A stretch of DNA of 64,000 nucleotides from Arctopsyche grandis (Eukaryota > Arthropoda > Insecta > Trichoptera > Hydropsychidae), in NCBI RefSeq assembly GCF_051622035.1, contig NC_135358.1, positions 5,843,501 through 5,907,500 on the forward strand, in the 5' to 3' direction. Made by a program: the position numbers and the translations under genes. Under the pieces are notes generated by a model. That model made no database searches. It was not told where the DNA came from and saw only the letters and a program-made list of their open reading frames with translations. This document shows, piece after piece, positions 1 through 13,800 of this stretch; position 1 is the first letter of the stretch; each line of letters starts with the position of its first letter.

Positions 1-480
1 AAGGTTTCCACGCAAGTGGAAAATAAACTTTCGAGACCGCCGGGGAAAGCACAACGCTTTTCGCGATCCGTGGAAGAAAGCATGCACATCGCATCACACG
101 TAGCCCCATCTCAGATATCTCGAATACATACATAGACATAGGCGATGTGTACCGACTGGCAAACGAATGAATTCAAATGAAGAGGCATTCTGCGAATATT
201 TGCGAATTAATCGTGCTCCGCGATCATTGAATAATTCGGCGGGTTGAATGTGAAGTATGCGTTTGAGCGCATTTCGTAATGCGATGGTGTTTTTGAGCAG
301 TTAATTTATTTGAAAGACTTTCCGCAGAATGTTATCAAACATGTTCAACTTTTGATTTGGCCTTTGAGGATTCTTGTTCATAAGTTTTATTATGCGGAGT
401 TTGAATATTGCGTAAAATACGGCATTTTCAAACAGGGACGTGGGATTGGAGCTGCGAGTTTTTGAATGTGAGTCGTAGTC
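1..480. other. No recognisable feature
   Basis: Moderately AT-rich DNA with no open frame resembling a known protein, no tRNA-like boxes and no obvious tandem repeat. Confidence 0.5.
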
Positions 481-1085
481 CTAGATGGAATTGTTTTCAA
501 TGAATTTTAAGTCTAGAAAGATTAGGAAAATATAAAAAATGATGATAATAGTAAAAAAAAGGATATTTTTGTTATAACAGAAAATCAACAGAAAAAATAT
601 CACATTCAGACGTTGGCGACCACCTCGTTGATTATTTGAAGATATATTCATCTTTCTCCGCTTGATGACAGAAACAAGTTCCATGCCTCTCCCTATCATG
701 CCGAGGACAGTTTCATTTGATATTTTTTTGGTCCACGAGATCTTCAGCATACGCCTGTAGACCCACATCTCAAAAGCTTCAATGCGGCTGATCATCCTGG
801 TCTTCAGAGTCCACGTTTCACATCCATGTAGTGACACTGTCCAGACGTAGCTCTTTGCGAATCTCAAACGCGTATGAAGATTGAGATGCTTTTTTGTAAG
901 CTCCGCCTTAATTTGATAAATGCTGTTCCAGCCATCTCGATGCGGATTCTTAGATCTTCATTTGGGTCCATCTCTTCATTTAGCCAGGTACCCAGGTATT
1001 TGAATCTTTTGACTTTTTCTAACACCCTTCCATCCAAAGTTAAATCACCGGTGTCTGTTTGCATTCTATCTACTATCATCATTTT
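481..1085 (-). pseudogene. Decayed 3' end of an RTE-like LINE reverse transcriptase ORF
   Basis: Two minus-strand frames (1082-864, then 867 down to about 600) together read like the C-terminal third of an RTE-type LINE polyprotein. The first has the connection region after the RT fingers and palm (FKYLGTWLNEEMDPNEDLRIR, then a segment on residues AFIKLRRSLQ). The second begins RFAKSYVW and has the hallmark CETWTL motif. A frameshift at an A-run near 893-899 separates them. Endonuclease and catalytic RT motifs are missing, so the copy is 5'-truncated. The sequence differs clearly from the RTE family at 5306, 20537 and 30131, so it is an older, separate family. The minus-strand end below about 600 is eroded and no tail is visible. 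Seen: motifs and frameshift. Inferred: clade. Confidence 0.75.
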
Positions 1086-1130
1086 TTTATTCTTTAGATT
1101 TAGATTTAGATTACCTAGTTAGCCAATCAA

Positions 1131-2099
1131 ATATTACAAATATACAAAATTCGACCCAAGCTGAACTGACTACTTTCGGTAGTTATGAACATAAGCATGA
1201 GTTCCAATTTGAGATTAGGCTTTCTTCGTAAACAGATCAATCGAAATATTTATTTAAATAAATGTGCGTTTTAGCCAAATGTTCGCCATCAAAAGTGTCC
1301 ATTCGGCCAAAAGTCCACGCACGGGTTATTCTACTGAGAATTTGTGGTTTTTGAAAATCATAACAATATGAAGTAAGGTTTGTTTTAATTAAAATATAAT
1401 TCCATTGTATTATATTTTACATTGAACAGAAAGGTCAAAACGAAACATCCCTTATCGGTCGACGATCAATGAAAGCATAATATAATACATTTCAACCCGC
1501 ACTCGAGCACTTTAACGACTTTGCTCAACGATCACTTTCTTTATCCCGCTGGGTTGGAATTAGTGTTTCGCACTTTCATAATAATCATAAAACAGAAAGC
1601 ACACGTTCGTCACATATTATACACACCTACCGCACATATGAACACACACATAGATCCCGCGGGACTACATCTGATTAAGCTCCAGCTGCCGGTTAAATGT
1701 ACGCAAACTGTAATAAACGAGACTTTGCTTTTAATATAAAGTTTTAATGACGCCACCTTGGCTATGGCACGAGCTTTATGCCCCGTCGGCGACGCGGTGG
1801 TCACACACTATCTGAGATGTGTCTGATGTACTTTTTGGTTTAAAAAAAAAGGAAATAATCTCATAAATGGAATGGTTTTCGTCGTCGTTGAAGAAAATTC
1901 GTCCATGCTCCTCTAACGATATAGCTAGAAGGTTTGGGTATGTGTGAAAGCTCTCGAGTTATGTATTTTAACGTAGCTATTAAATGGTATTTTGTAGAGG
2001 ATGTCTTCTCAACTTGGTTAATGAAGTATAAAGTGTTGCACTTTAAATATAAGCTGTAAGATTGTAATGATTTTTACTTTTTGTAGTGAATGTACTAAT
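1131..2099. other. No recognisable gene
   Basis: No convincing coding sequence. A motif resembling GGCCAAA/GTCCA units near 1265-1320 recalls the short tandem motif at the right end of the window. A GC-richer patch at about 1745-1805 remains unexplained. Confidence 0.4.
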
Positions 2100-3610
2100 T
2101 TTATATTTATTTATTTATTTTTCACAATTTCGCCATAGTGACATTACAGATTAGATCCACTATAGCTAATTTATTACAAGACATTGAAAACTCATAAAAT
2201 AATTATTACATATACACATGTAAATCGAAACAATATCTGACATTAAGGCTTCCAAACCGGTTTAAACCGAAACCGAAAAGCCGGCTTTTTGACCATTTTT
2301 CAAAAAACCGATAACCGGCTTTTTGGCTCGATCTACCGGCTTTTTAAGGTTTTCTTTAATTAATGTTTTTTTCCTCAAAATTAACAATTATGAATTTTAA
2401 ATTTCTATGAAAGATCAAAATAAATGTGTATAAACGCTCTTAGGTATAGGCGTATATTTCTTTGAACAAAAAAAAAACTACACTACTTTCTTTCTTGAGC
2501 GGTTTCTTTGAGATTTAGTAATGGACCAGGTCATAAACCAATAAAATATTATTGAAAGTATGTAGTTTCAATGGCCTACCCAGCTTCAGGTATAGAAAGC
2601 ATCCTTATCTATCGCAAATCCTTGTACTTGAAAACATCAAAAAAAGTAGTCAAATGATTTATGGCAAAATGCATAGGAATTTCCGAAATATAATTGATTT
2701 TTCTTCGAAGGAATTGCCCTTTAAATATTGAGGCCACATACCTACTTTTATTATGGATTTAAAATGTTCGTGATCAAATGAATTTGCCGTTTCAAATTAA
2801 TTTGTTTCCGAAATTTGCAACGGTTGCTTTTGGATTTTTAAGCTAAAACAGATGCGTAAAAACAACTTTGAAATCTTTTTATCTATAATATATCTAGCTC
2901 ATTTAAATCATTTAATTATATGTGCGTATTTAGGATCTGCCATTTTACGACTGTGATATATGTACATATAATACAAATTTTATTATTTGTAATAATAATA
3001 TAAAGTAATGATCTTATGAAAGTTCATAATGTTTATAACTTAATTTAATTTATAAAAAACTATTTTTTTGCATTATATAGATATATATTATGCAAATATA
3101 TACATATTTACATTTTTTTTTTCGATATAAAAATTTTAAACTTAAAAAAATCGTATTTTTCTAAAACCGGTGAAAGCCGGCCAACGGGCTTTTTATTTGT
3201 AAAAAAACCGAAAACCGGCTTTTTATTTCGGGCGGTTTTTTGGAACCCCTAATCTTACATGCATGTCCAGATATTACAAACATCGTATAAATACGATTAA
3301 TAACATTTTTCATGTAAAAATACGAATTTTTACATTCGATAAACAACCACAGAGACATCTATGGTGAGAAATCTGGCGAAACTTGGGATATAAAAATAAC
3401 TCAAGGTTTGCAACAGAAAATTGGGAAGGAAAAGCCAATTTTACAGGAACCGTTTCAATGAAAATCAGAAAAATTGGCAAATTCTGAAAAGAAACGATCA
3501 ACCTCGACAAACCAAGGTCTGGCCAACAACGAGATTTTTAGTGGGAATCGAATCCGTGACGTCAAGCACGAAATAATACAATAGTCACCACTAGGCCACG
3601 CTGCTGGTTG
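2100..3610 (-). mobile_element. tRNA-derived SINE (minus strand), split by a hAT-like insertion
   Basis: On the minus strand a tRNA-like head starts near 3608: an A box within GTGGCCTAGTGGTGAC and a B box GGATTCGATTCCC. The body (GTTTGCCAATTTT-type block followed by GAAACGGTTCCT) is shared with the SINEs at 10397 and 61088. The element continues to about 3261, is interrupted by the hAT-like element at 2244-3252, and resumes at 2243 down to a (TAAA)n tail at 2100-2120. Just before the tail it has TGTAATGTCACTATGG, closely matching the 3' end of the Jockey-like LINE at 25370-27212 (TGTAATGCCACAATGG). That differs from the tail of the other two SINEs, so this is a distinct subfamily or a recombinant. 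Pol III transcription is inferred from the box sequences. Confidence 0.75.
2244..3252. mobile_element. Non-autonomous hAT-like DNA transposon, about 1 kb
   Basis: The ends are imperfect inverted repeats: left TAAGGCTTCCAAACCGG, right (reverse complement) TTAGGGGTTCCAAAAAACCG. Subterminal repeats of CCGGCTTTTT occur several times inside both ends (2281-2346 and 3165-3232). Flanks 2236-2243 (TCTGACAT) and 3253-3260 (TCTTACAT) match at 7 of 8 positions, consistent with an aged 8-bp hAT target duplication. The interior is AT-rich with no transposase frame. The outer sequence on both sides reads as one SINE, which supports the boundaries. Confidence 0.7.
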
Positions 3611-3654
3611 TATATGTAGATTAACAGCTTTCTATGTATATTAAAAGCTTTATT

Positions 3655-3925
3655 TTTTTATTTAAATTTAATTCATATCAGAAAGGCCTAACAGGTAACC
3701 CCAATCCACTTTTTCTGTCAATTGTTTCGATAGCCAGGTTCATTATTCTCCTTGTATAGTACCGCTTAAAAGAAAGTATACATTGATGTACATAGCGATC
3801 ACTGTTTGATCTATGTACATATATTAAGCCTATATAGGTTAGAAAGTTTTGAAGGAAGAAACATAACATTAATATAAAGATTAAAACAAATCGCACTTTC
3901 GTACGATAATGGAGTATTTTCAAGC
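3655..3925 (-). repeat. Probable 3' tail of a LINE (minus strand)
   Basis: On the minus strand a block containing TTGGGGTTACCTGT precedes an A-rich end (TTTAAATAAAAAAATAAA at 3648-3665). A matching block (TTGGGGCAACCTGT) ends the LINE relic at 29704-30117 in the same way. No RT motif remains. It is probably a 3'-end fragment of a Jockey-like LINE; the upstream limit is uncertain. Confidence 0.4.
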
Positions 3926-5302
<1,377 letters not shown>

Positions 5303-5305
5303 CAA

Positions 5306-8300
5306 TCGGTCTTTCGTGTCATGCGGGGAAGACGTGCTTCTGCGTTCTTCCCGCTATTACTCGCTTAAACCCGGCTATTGCACGAAATTTAACTTAACCA
5401 TCTAATCACTTATTTTACTAATTGCATCCTAGTATAATTTAAGCGTAAAAATAAACAGCAAATCGGTCGTAAAAAGCGGTTTTATATCAGTTATTTCGAA
5501 AAATTTTGTGCTAATTTTTGTGTCAAATCGGTGTCAAACGAGATACATCTCCCTACCTGAATACAAAAAAAGGGTCCTTCGCCAGTCAAGTCGGTCCCAC
5601 AGAAGCAATAAATCTTCCACATAATTGCTTCCAGCCAAAAATCTTTAACGAACTTTACTTAATAGAATAATAGCAAACAGAAACGGTGTTTCCCAACTGT
5701 CTATCAGTTCTTTTTCATATTTAAATTATATTAAAGTAATTCGTGTAATTTTATATTCTTTACTAAAGTTATTATTAAAATATTAAATTGCAAACCGCAC
5801 TCACATATATAAATCCGTTGTCTCCAAAGAGGCGTCTCACGATAAAGATCTGTAAAAAAGATCTGTAAAAAAGTAGTATAACAATTGCTAATCTATTATT
5901 ATCATAACTAACTACTTTCACTTACAAAGTAACCCTGTTAAATGGCATGTAATAACTCATAAGTGATCCAAGTGATACCTAGGATGACTATCTGCCAAAG
6001 CTGACCACAGAGAAGAGTCTATGGCGGTAAGAACTCACTCCTTGAATGGAAATCTCTCTCAAGTACCGCCTTTTTCTCAACACATCTTGGATAAATGCGA
6101 GAAAAATAATATCCAAACCTCCAACAAGGTAAGAGTGACGATGGATGATAGCTTAGCTAATAGAAACCTGTATTTAGCCACGTACAATGTAAGAACGTTA
6201 TCGAGTGAAGGAAGTGTGCTTGCATTAGAGAATGAACTAGAAAGTATCAAATGGGATTTAGTAGGACTTAGCGAAGTAAGACGAAAACAGGAAAACCAAA
6301 TAATCCTAAAAAGTGGCAACTGTCTCTACTGGAGAGGGCTACCAAATGGTAGAATAGGAGGAGTAGGGTTTCTTATCAATAAGAGAATAGAAAGAAATAT
6401 TATAGAAATAAACGACATATCGGAACGTATATGCTATGTAGTATTAAGAATCTCGAGCAGGTACACTTGTCAAATCTTCCAAGTGTACGCCCCCACATCT
6501 AGCCACCCAGACGAGGAAATAGAAGACTTCTACGAAAAACTACAGGGCGCATACGATAATAGCCGCCACCACTTTAAAATAATCATGGGCGACTTTAACG
6601 CAAAAATAGGACAAAAGGCAAACACAGAAAGAGCAGTAGGCAATTTTGGTACCGGCCAAAGAAACGACAGAGGCGATCGCCTCATAGAATTCGCAGAACA
6701 CAACAGGCTCTTCATCACTAATTCATTTTTCAGGAAAAACACCAACAATAAGTGGACTTGGGAGAGTCCTAAAGGAGACAGAAACGAGATCGATTTCATC
6801 CTAACAAATGCCCTGCACTCCGTTAAAGACGTTAGTGTTTTAAGTAAAGTAGATATAGGTAGCGATCACAGATTAGTCCGTGCCAAGATGGCCATTAATA
6901 TAAATTGCGAACGTAGGAAATTAATAAAAGGATGCAGTAACTCTCCAGATTTCGCTCAACTAAGGTCTAGGAAAAAGGAATTCGAACTCGAACTTGGAAA
7001 TCGATACGGGAAATTAAACCCAGAAGCAGACATCGAGGAATTGAACACTGTAATTAGTTCGGTTCTAACCTCAACAGGTAAGAAATTAGGTGGATTCAGG
7101 AAACAGATTAAATTAAGCAAAATTTCAGCGGAAACAAAAAACCTAATTAAGCATAAAAGGAATTTAGATAGGGATAATAATAAGCAAGAATACAATCTAG
7201 TAAATAAGGAAATTAAGAAGAGAATAGTCAGGGATGTCAGGGATTTTAATAGCAAGCTAATAGAAAATACCATTAAGAATAACCGTAGCCTGAAAAAGTG
7301 CAAACAGGATCTTTTCTTAGGCAAAAACCAAATGATCGCAATCAGATCAGAGAGCGGAGTAATAATTAGGAATAGAGAAGAAATCATAGACAGAGTTTAC
7401 ACGTTCTATGCAAAACTATACGAGAACGACAACGGCCAATTCCCCACTCTGGAATCGACACACGGCCAAAGGGTTCCTGCAGTATTGCCTAGCGAAGTAG
7501 AGGCCGCGCTAAAAACTGCAAAGAATGGTAAAACCCCAGGGGAAGATAATATTCCCATTGACTTACTAAAATGTGGCGGCCCCCCCCTAATTAATATCTT
7601 AGCTAGGCTTTTCAGCAAATGCATCCAGAACCAAGCTATACCAGAAGGATGGAATAACGCAACTATCATTTTAATACACAAAAAAGGCGACAAAAGCGAT
7701 ATCAAGAACTACCGACCCATTAGTCTACTTTCAGCGGTCTACAAGCTCTTCACGAAGGTTATTACAGAAAGGCTGAAGAATATCCTCGACGAGAACCAAC
7801 CTATAGAGCAGGCAGGGTTTAGGGCAAATTTCAGCACAATGGACCACCTCCAAGTAGTTGGCGAACTAATCGAGCGCGCCAACGAATATCAACGGCCATT
7901 GTGCCTAGGTTTCGTCGATTATGAGAAAGCCTTCGATACAGTTAGTCATAATGCAGTACTTAACGCTCTAAAAACACAGGGAGTGCCGGAACCCTATGTG
8001 GGACTGTTAGCTGCAATATATAAGAATGCCACAGCTTCGGTTAAAATTTTTTCAGGTACAGATAGATTTAGCATAGGAAAAGGAGTAAGACAAGGAGATA
8101 CAATCTCGCCCAAGTTATTCAATGCGGTGCTTGAGGGAGTTTTCAGGAAATTGGATTGGGATACAGCCGGAGTAAGCATCAATGGTCGCTTTTTGAGTCA
8201 CCTTCGGTTCGCAGACGATATAGTTTTAGTAGCTCGTGATTCAGCTGACCTACTTATCAGACTAACACAGCTGGACAGGGAAAGTAGAAAAGTAGGATTA

Positions 8301-8989
8301 AAAATTAACGTAGATAAGACTAAACTAATGTTCAATAGTTATTGCATGCCTGATAGCATCCCCCTAGATGATAAACCAGTAGAAGTAGTAAATAGTTATT
8401 TATATTTAGGTCAAATAATTGACATGTCTGGTAGTAAAAATGAAGAGATAAAGAGACGTATGAAATTAGGGTGGAGTGCATTTGGACGGATGAATGCTGT
8501 TTTTAAATCAAAAATGCCACTCTGCCTGAAGAAAAGGATCTTTGATCAATGCGTTTTGCCAGTGATGACGTATGGATGTGAAACTTGGACACTGAACGCC
8601 AAGATGCAAAATAAAATCCAATGCACTCAAAGAAGTATGGAACGCTGTATGCTTGGCATAACGAGGAAAGACAGGAAGCGGAACACGTGGGTGAGAAATA
8701 TGACAAGGGTAGTGGACATAGTGAATAGAGTGAAGAGATTGAAATGGCAATGGGCGGGTCACGTAGCTAGGAGGATGGACGACAGGTGGACAAAAGAAGT
8801 GCTTGAATGGTACCCGAGAGAAGGCAAAAGAGTAAAAGGAAGACCGCAAGGAAGATGGGTGAACGAAATTAGGAAAATGTGCGGAATGAGATGGATGAGT
8901 GTTGCGCAAAACAGAGACGAGTGGAAGCGTGTTGGAGAGGCCTTCATCCAGCAGTGGATGGCGAATGGCTGTAAATGATGATGATGATG

Positions 8990-8990
<1 letters not shown>
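5306..8990 (+). mobile_element. Full-length RTE-like LINE, copy 1
   Basis: The 5' end is set by alignment with the copies at 20537 and 30131: all begin TCGGTCTTTCGTGTCATG. A 5' UTR of about 715 bp is followed by one 985-codon ORF and a 3' tail of (TGA)n/(GAT)n. The ORF stop TGA is the first unit of that tail, so there is essentially no 3' UTR. RTE-clade LINEs are known to have short 3' UTRs ending in simple repeats. (TA)n flanks both sides, which hides any target duplication. Compared with copies 2 and 3 the 5' UTR carries a small tandem duplication (AAGATCTGTAAAA unit near 5846-5873). Confidence 0.92.
6021..8978 (+). CDS. RTE-like LINE endonuclease/reverse transcriptase (985 aa), intact
   Basis: One polyprotein for target-primed reverse transcription. 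An apurinic-type endonuclease (EEP fold) spans roughly residues 50-290, with [15 protein letters not shown], the catalytic MGDFNAKIG near residue 188 and SDHRL near 280. A basic linker follows. The reverse transcriptase spans roughly 480-780: [29 protein letters not shown] near 563, DYEKAFD near 633, [10 protein letters not shown], and catalytic FADD near 730. The C-terminal domain has YGCETWTL and a basic Trp-rich end ([11 protein letters not shown]). No zinc knuckle and no separate gag-like ORF are visible, as expected for RTE. The frame is intact and catalytic residues are present. The ATG chosen is the first in frame; the endonuclease core starts about 50 residues later. Database entries of this kind are often mislabelled craniofacial development protein 2-like. 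Confidence 0.93.
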   Translation: MAVRTHSLNGNLSQVPPFSQHILDKCEKNNIQTSNKVRVTMDDSLANRNLYLATYNVRTLSSEGSVLALENELESIKWDLVGLSEVRRKQENQIILKSGNCLYWRGLPNGRIGGVGFLINKRIERNIIEINDISERICYVVLRISSRYTCQIFQVYAPTSSHPDEEIEDFYEKLQGAYDNSRHHFKIIMGDFNAKIGQKANTERAVGNFGTGQRNDRGDRLIEFAEHNRLFITNSFFRKNTNNKWTWESPKGDRNEIDFILTNALHSVKDVSVLSKVDIGSDHRLVRAKMAININCERRKLIKGCSNSPDFAQLRSRKKEFELELGNRYGKLNPEADIEELNTVISSVLTSTGKKLGGFRKQIKLSKISAETKNLIKHKRNLDRDNNKQEYNLVNKEIKKRIVRDVRDFNSKLIENTIKNNRSLKKCKQDLFLGKNQMIAIRSESGVIIRNREEIIDRVYTFYAKLYENDNGQFPTLESTHGQRVPAVLPSEVEAALKTAKNGKTPGEDNIPIDLLKCGGPPLINILARLFSKCIQNQAIPEGWNNATIILIHKKGDKSDIKNYRPISLLSAVYKLFTKVITERLKNILDENQPIEQAGFRANFSTMDHLQVVGELIERANEYQRPLCLGFVDYEKAFDTVSHNAVLNALKTQGVPEPYVGLLAAIYKNATASVKIFSGTDRFSIGKGVRQGDTISPKLFNAVLEGVFRKLDWDTAGVSINGRFLSHLRFADDIVLVARDSADLLIRLTQLDRESRKVGLKINVDKTKLMFNSYCMPDSIPLDDKPVEVVNSYLYLGQIIDMSGSKNEEIKRRMKLGWSAFGRMNAVFKSKMPLCLKKRIFDQCVLPVMTYGCETWTLNAKMQNKIQCTQRSMERCMLGITRKDRKRNTWVRNMTRVVDIVNRVKRLKWQWAGHVARRMDDRWTKEVLEWYPREGKRVKGRPQGRWVNEIRKMCGMRWMSVAQNRDEWKRVGEAFIQQWMANGCK

Positions 8991-9088
<98 letters not shown>

Positions 9089-9094
9089 TAAATA
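8991..9094. repeat. (TA)n microsatellite between RTE copy 1 and a rearranged fragment
   Basis: A TA run with one TTTATA interruption, directly after the (GAT)n tail of copy 1 and ending in TATAAATATAAATA. Confidence 0.95.
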
Positions 9095-10116
<1,022 letters not shown>

Positions 10117-10396
10117 TTATAAAATAAATAATTATATTTGCATTATATTATTTTATAAAACAAGTTTTTATGTTATAAAATAATTCATTCAAATAATGAG
10201 TAAAATAAAATAAAAATTACTAAAACGGTGCAATACACATGTATGTAGCTATTGACATAGAGACGAAAATCATCATATGTACATATTTGACGATTTTGTT
10301 ATTTTTTTCCTATATCTCATATCTAAAAAGAATTGAGTCCAAATATGTTGAGATTAAATTATGCAATTTTTGTTATATGTATGTATATAACAAAAA

Positions 10397-10848
10397 GCCA
10401 GCAGTATGGCTTAATGGTAGCGTGTATGTTTAGCGATCAGTGGGTTCGATCCGCCATACTGCTGGTTAGATTTGGGGGTATTTGTGACTCCAAAGCGATC
10501 GTTTATTATTAGAGTTTGCCAATTTTATCTGATCATTGTTGAAACGGTTCCTCAAAATTGACAAATATCATCTTTCCTGTTGTCACAAATCTTCTGTATT
10601 TATTGTGCGTATAATTTGTAAAAATTATGTACAAAATCAAAATCCATAGACGTCTCAATGGATTAATTCTGTAATTAATTAATTAATTAATTGTTATTTC
10701 ATGTTCTTCTGCTTTTGGAAATACCGTGATTTATGTAATAATAAAATGCTGCATTGTTTTTAATTTATTGTCCAGGAAGGCGTATTGGGGTCTTCCTGTC
10801 AAGCCTTCCTGGTATACATATATCTATGTAAAAATAAAATAAAATATT
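10397..10848 (+). mobile_element. tRNA-derived SINE, copy A
   Basis: The tRNA-like head has an A box in TGGCTTAATGGTAGCG and a B box GTGGGTTCGATCC. The head is closed by a perfect 13-bp complement (CCAGCAGTATGGC at 10398 with GCCATACTGCTGG at 10453), longer than a tRNA acceptor stem. The body has TTTGCCAATTTTATCTGAT and GAAACGGTTCCTC blocks and a (TTAA)n patch. The 3' end has GCGTATTGGGGTCTTCCTGT and then (AAAAT)n. The element at 61088-61564 is collinear over its whole length, which defines both ends. It is not a working tRNA: the cloverleaf arms are not convincing and a 400-bp body follows. Confidence 0.85.
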
Positions 10849-13800
10849 ATTTATGTATTTATATATAAATATATATTTATTATTATTTCTTTGCTTAATA
10901 TATGTACATATGTATGTAGGTATAAGTGAACATTTCGAATTAAACACTGGGAAAATGAGAATGTCAACGTGTCAAGCCAAACTTGTAAAAAGTTTATCTT
11001 GGATATTATCGTTTCAGAACTTTTACACGTCGCTTACAATCCGTATACAGGGAAGCTGAAGCCGATATAACGCGAACAAAAAATAAATAATTAAAATCGC
11101 ACAAGAATCGCAACACACAAAAGCCTACATTCTACCTACATATATGTATGATATAAACACGACGTAATCAATTTATTTATTGTTTATAAAAGTATAATAC
11201 AAGTAGGATAATAAATTCATAAGTAGGATTTATTAAGGGTCGATTCTTGAATATATATTTTTTTTAATTAAAAGTTTTCGTTTAATATCTGCCGTTTTTG
11301 GTTAGACGTGAAAGCGGATAGTTTTATAAGCATTCACGGCACTTTAAGACGTTTCAACGTTTCATTCTCATTTAACTTCAAAGTCCTCCTGAATTTCATC
11401 TCGTCGACGTACTTGGAGTTTCTTTAGAGGTCTTTCGTCGTCTTTTGGATACGATTTTCAAGATTCCCTTTGTTTTATTGGTCCACTGAGTTCTCTCGGT
11501 ACGATGCGATGCCTCCAAATTTACCGAATCCTTTTTAATGGAAAACTTTAGAATAGTTTTAATTCAATTAAATCAAATGAATCCAAAGGAAAAATGCGCA
11601 TGAATATGCAAATAACATATGTATGTATATACGTAATACACACATATGTATATGGACTATTTCAGTTAGTTTGTGAGTATAATCGGATTTAAATGGAAAA
11701 TGAGGAGAAATATAAAGGGTTATCCATTTTTTTATAATAGCAATACTTTTTGTAGGTTTTCAAAGGAATCCCATACTAATGATTGGATTACTTGCATACC
11801 ATTGCTTTTGAATTTTACATTGTTTGTCAAAACGCTCATTTATAATATTTTTACTTGTACTAAACCAAAGTAATTGAGAAAAGAATAAAAAAAATATATC
11901 CATCACAAATAAAATCCATTTATAACATGTATATATTAAATTTATGTATACAGCTTAAATTGATTGCAACAAATGTATAATTTGTTTTTACGTGTGAAAA
12001 TTGGACTTTTAAGGAAAGATTATCTGAAAAAAACCATCATAAAAAATCTTTTTAAAAAGGAGCTTTTATTTAGTAATGTGAAAAAACCTAAATAAAAAAA
12101 CTGAATTATAAAATTAATTGCAATAAAATGGGAAAAATAATGCACTTACATGGAAAAAAAATTGTATGTATATGAATATTCCTTACCTATAAAAGTTGAA
12201 TATGAATATTTCTTCTCCCCAAAATATTTTTTCCGGACATTTAAAATCTTGCGGCGTATATAACAAATATTTAATGGGTATGACATCGACTAATGATGGC
12301 AATGGCTACACCAACCAAATCAAAGTCATCTCTTGGATGACCTGTCAAACGTATCTACGGATTACTACGATTCATTTTTCCACCACGACATCCAAAATAT
12401 CAATGTAGGAAGTTTCAGGCAAAAGAATCGAAATATCTGAAGTGGCGAAATATCGGATCTATTTGATGATCGGAAGTGATACCTTGTCCAACGGGGCAAA
12501 GAGTCATCATAAATAAAAGCTTTCAAAAATATATGTGCTTGAAATTATAATAAGGGATCAAAAGTGGAATAAATGGGTGATGAAACAGTGAGATTTTCAT
12601 GTCATCTTATATATTTAATAGGTTTCAATATAAGATAAATATACATTTGTTTTGTTTTGCCGCCCCTTTGAAGCGTGCCGCCCTTGGGCCGTGCTTTGGT
12701 TGCCCGTTTTAACGTAACGCCACTGGTTGTGTACAAGGATTCGAAAGGCATACTTCTTGACACCACCGAGTAGCGGGATAGAAAGCTGGTGAGATATTTT
12801 GTTGGCGAATGTGCGAACGTGCTTTTCCATTTTCAAACATGCACCCAGTGTACTGTGTGCTGTGGTGAGGCTGAGGAAATGAGTTGGTCACAAGCTACTC
12901 GGAAAATCATGTCATTTTCACAATTTCAGCTTCTCAGACTCGGTTAGCTTACCGCGAAACTGTCCCACAGACTATCAAATACAATCGCAAATGACGTTTG
13001 TACGATCGGTATAAATATATATTCTACAACAAATATGTATATATAAAAATAAAAGATGATATTATGGTTCGCTTTAAAATGAAACTCGATTTTGATTCAG
13101 TTCCAGCTTACATAATGCATCAATTCAATAATAAATGTCACATTTCTACACTACCATAGAATGTTCAATGTGATATTGATAATAAATACTTCTAACATAA
13201 TTATCTGTATTGTTATTTGAAACTTTTTAGGATAAACATGTTCTTGCAATTGGTTGTAATTAAACTCTTTTTCATACACCATCTGCATGATATGCATTCG
13301 TCATTCATAACAGAATCTTTAAATTTGTCAGGTCATTGTATCAAGTAATCGTGTCAACTCATAGGGCATGCAATTGTCTTTATGACAGTACATTCACCCG
13401 TATGATTAAGAATAGTTCTTAGAATCAGAATCAGTTATGAGAATCAATACAGTTTTGAATAATGATTGTATACTTTTTTTAAGTGTAAACGTATTTGGAT
13501 AAATTGAATCGATTGACTAATTAATAATAACCAAACTCAAAGAACATTTTTTATTTTTTTTATTTAATCAAATCATTACTGTGTGTTAAACATGATTTTA
13601 AGTAAAATTTGACGTAATTGGATTTATCTAATTTTGTTATAAAAATGTAAAGCTAGATTTATATCATGCATTTCTATTATAAATTTGAATAAATCCAACA
13701 AATTGTATGTACATAGATATTAAAATATACTAGAATATTGAATAAAAAACACACAAAGGAAAAATTTGAATATGAAAACAAGACAGGTAAAATTATGTTG

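Noticed and set aside
1690..1812. Short solo LTR on the minus strand (TGTGTGACC...GTACA)
   Set aside because: No flanking duplication, no second LTR, and no gag/pol motif nearby; the ends may be chance.
6530..8909. Minus-strand frames of 60-143 codons within the RTE copies, repeated at 21748-24127 and 31402-33745
   Set aside because: Antisense shadows of the LINE ORF; they recur in every copy because the sense strand is conserved.
8991..9094. (TA)n as the retrotransposon's own 3' tail
   Set aside because: The tail shared by all copies is (TGA)n; TA also occurs at the 5' side and at 51039 without a LINE, so it is treated as target or flank DNA.
10397..10465. Functional tRNA gene
   Set aside because: A and B boxes are present but the fold is a single 13-bp hairpin rather than a cloverleaf, and the copy at 61088 shows it heads a 450-bp SINE.
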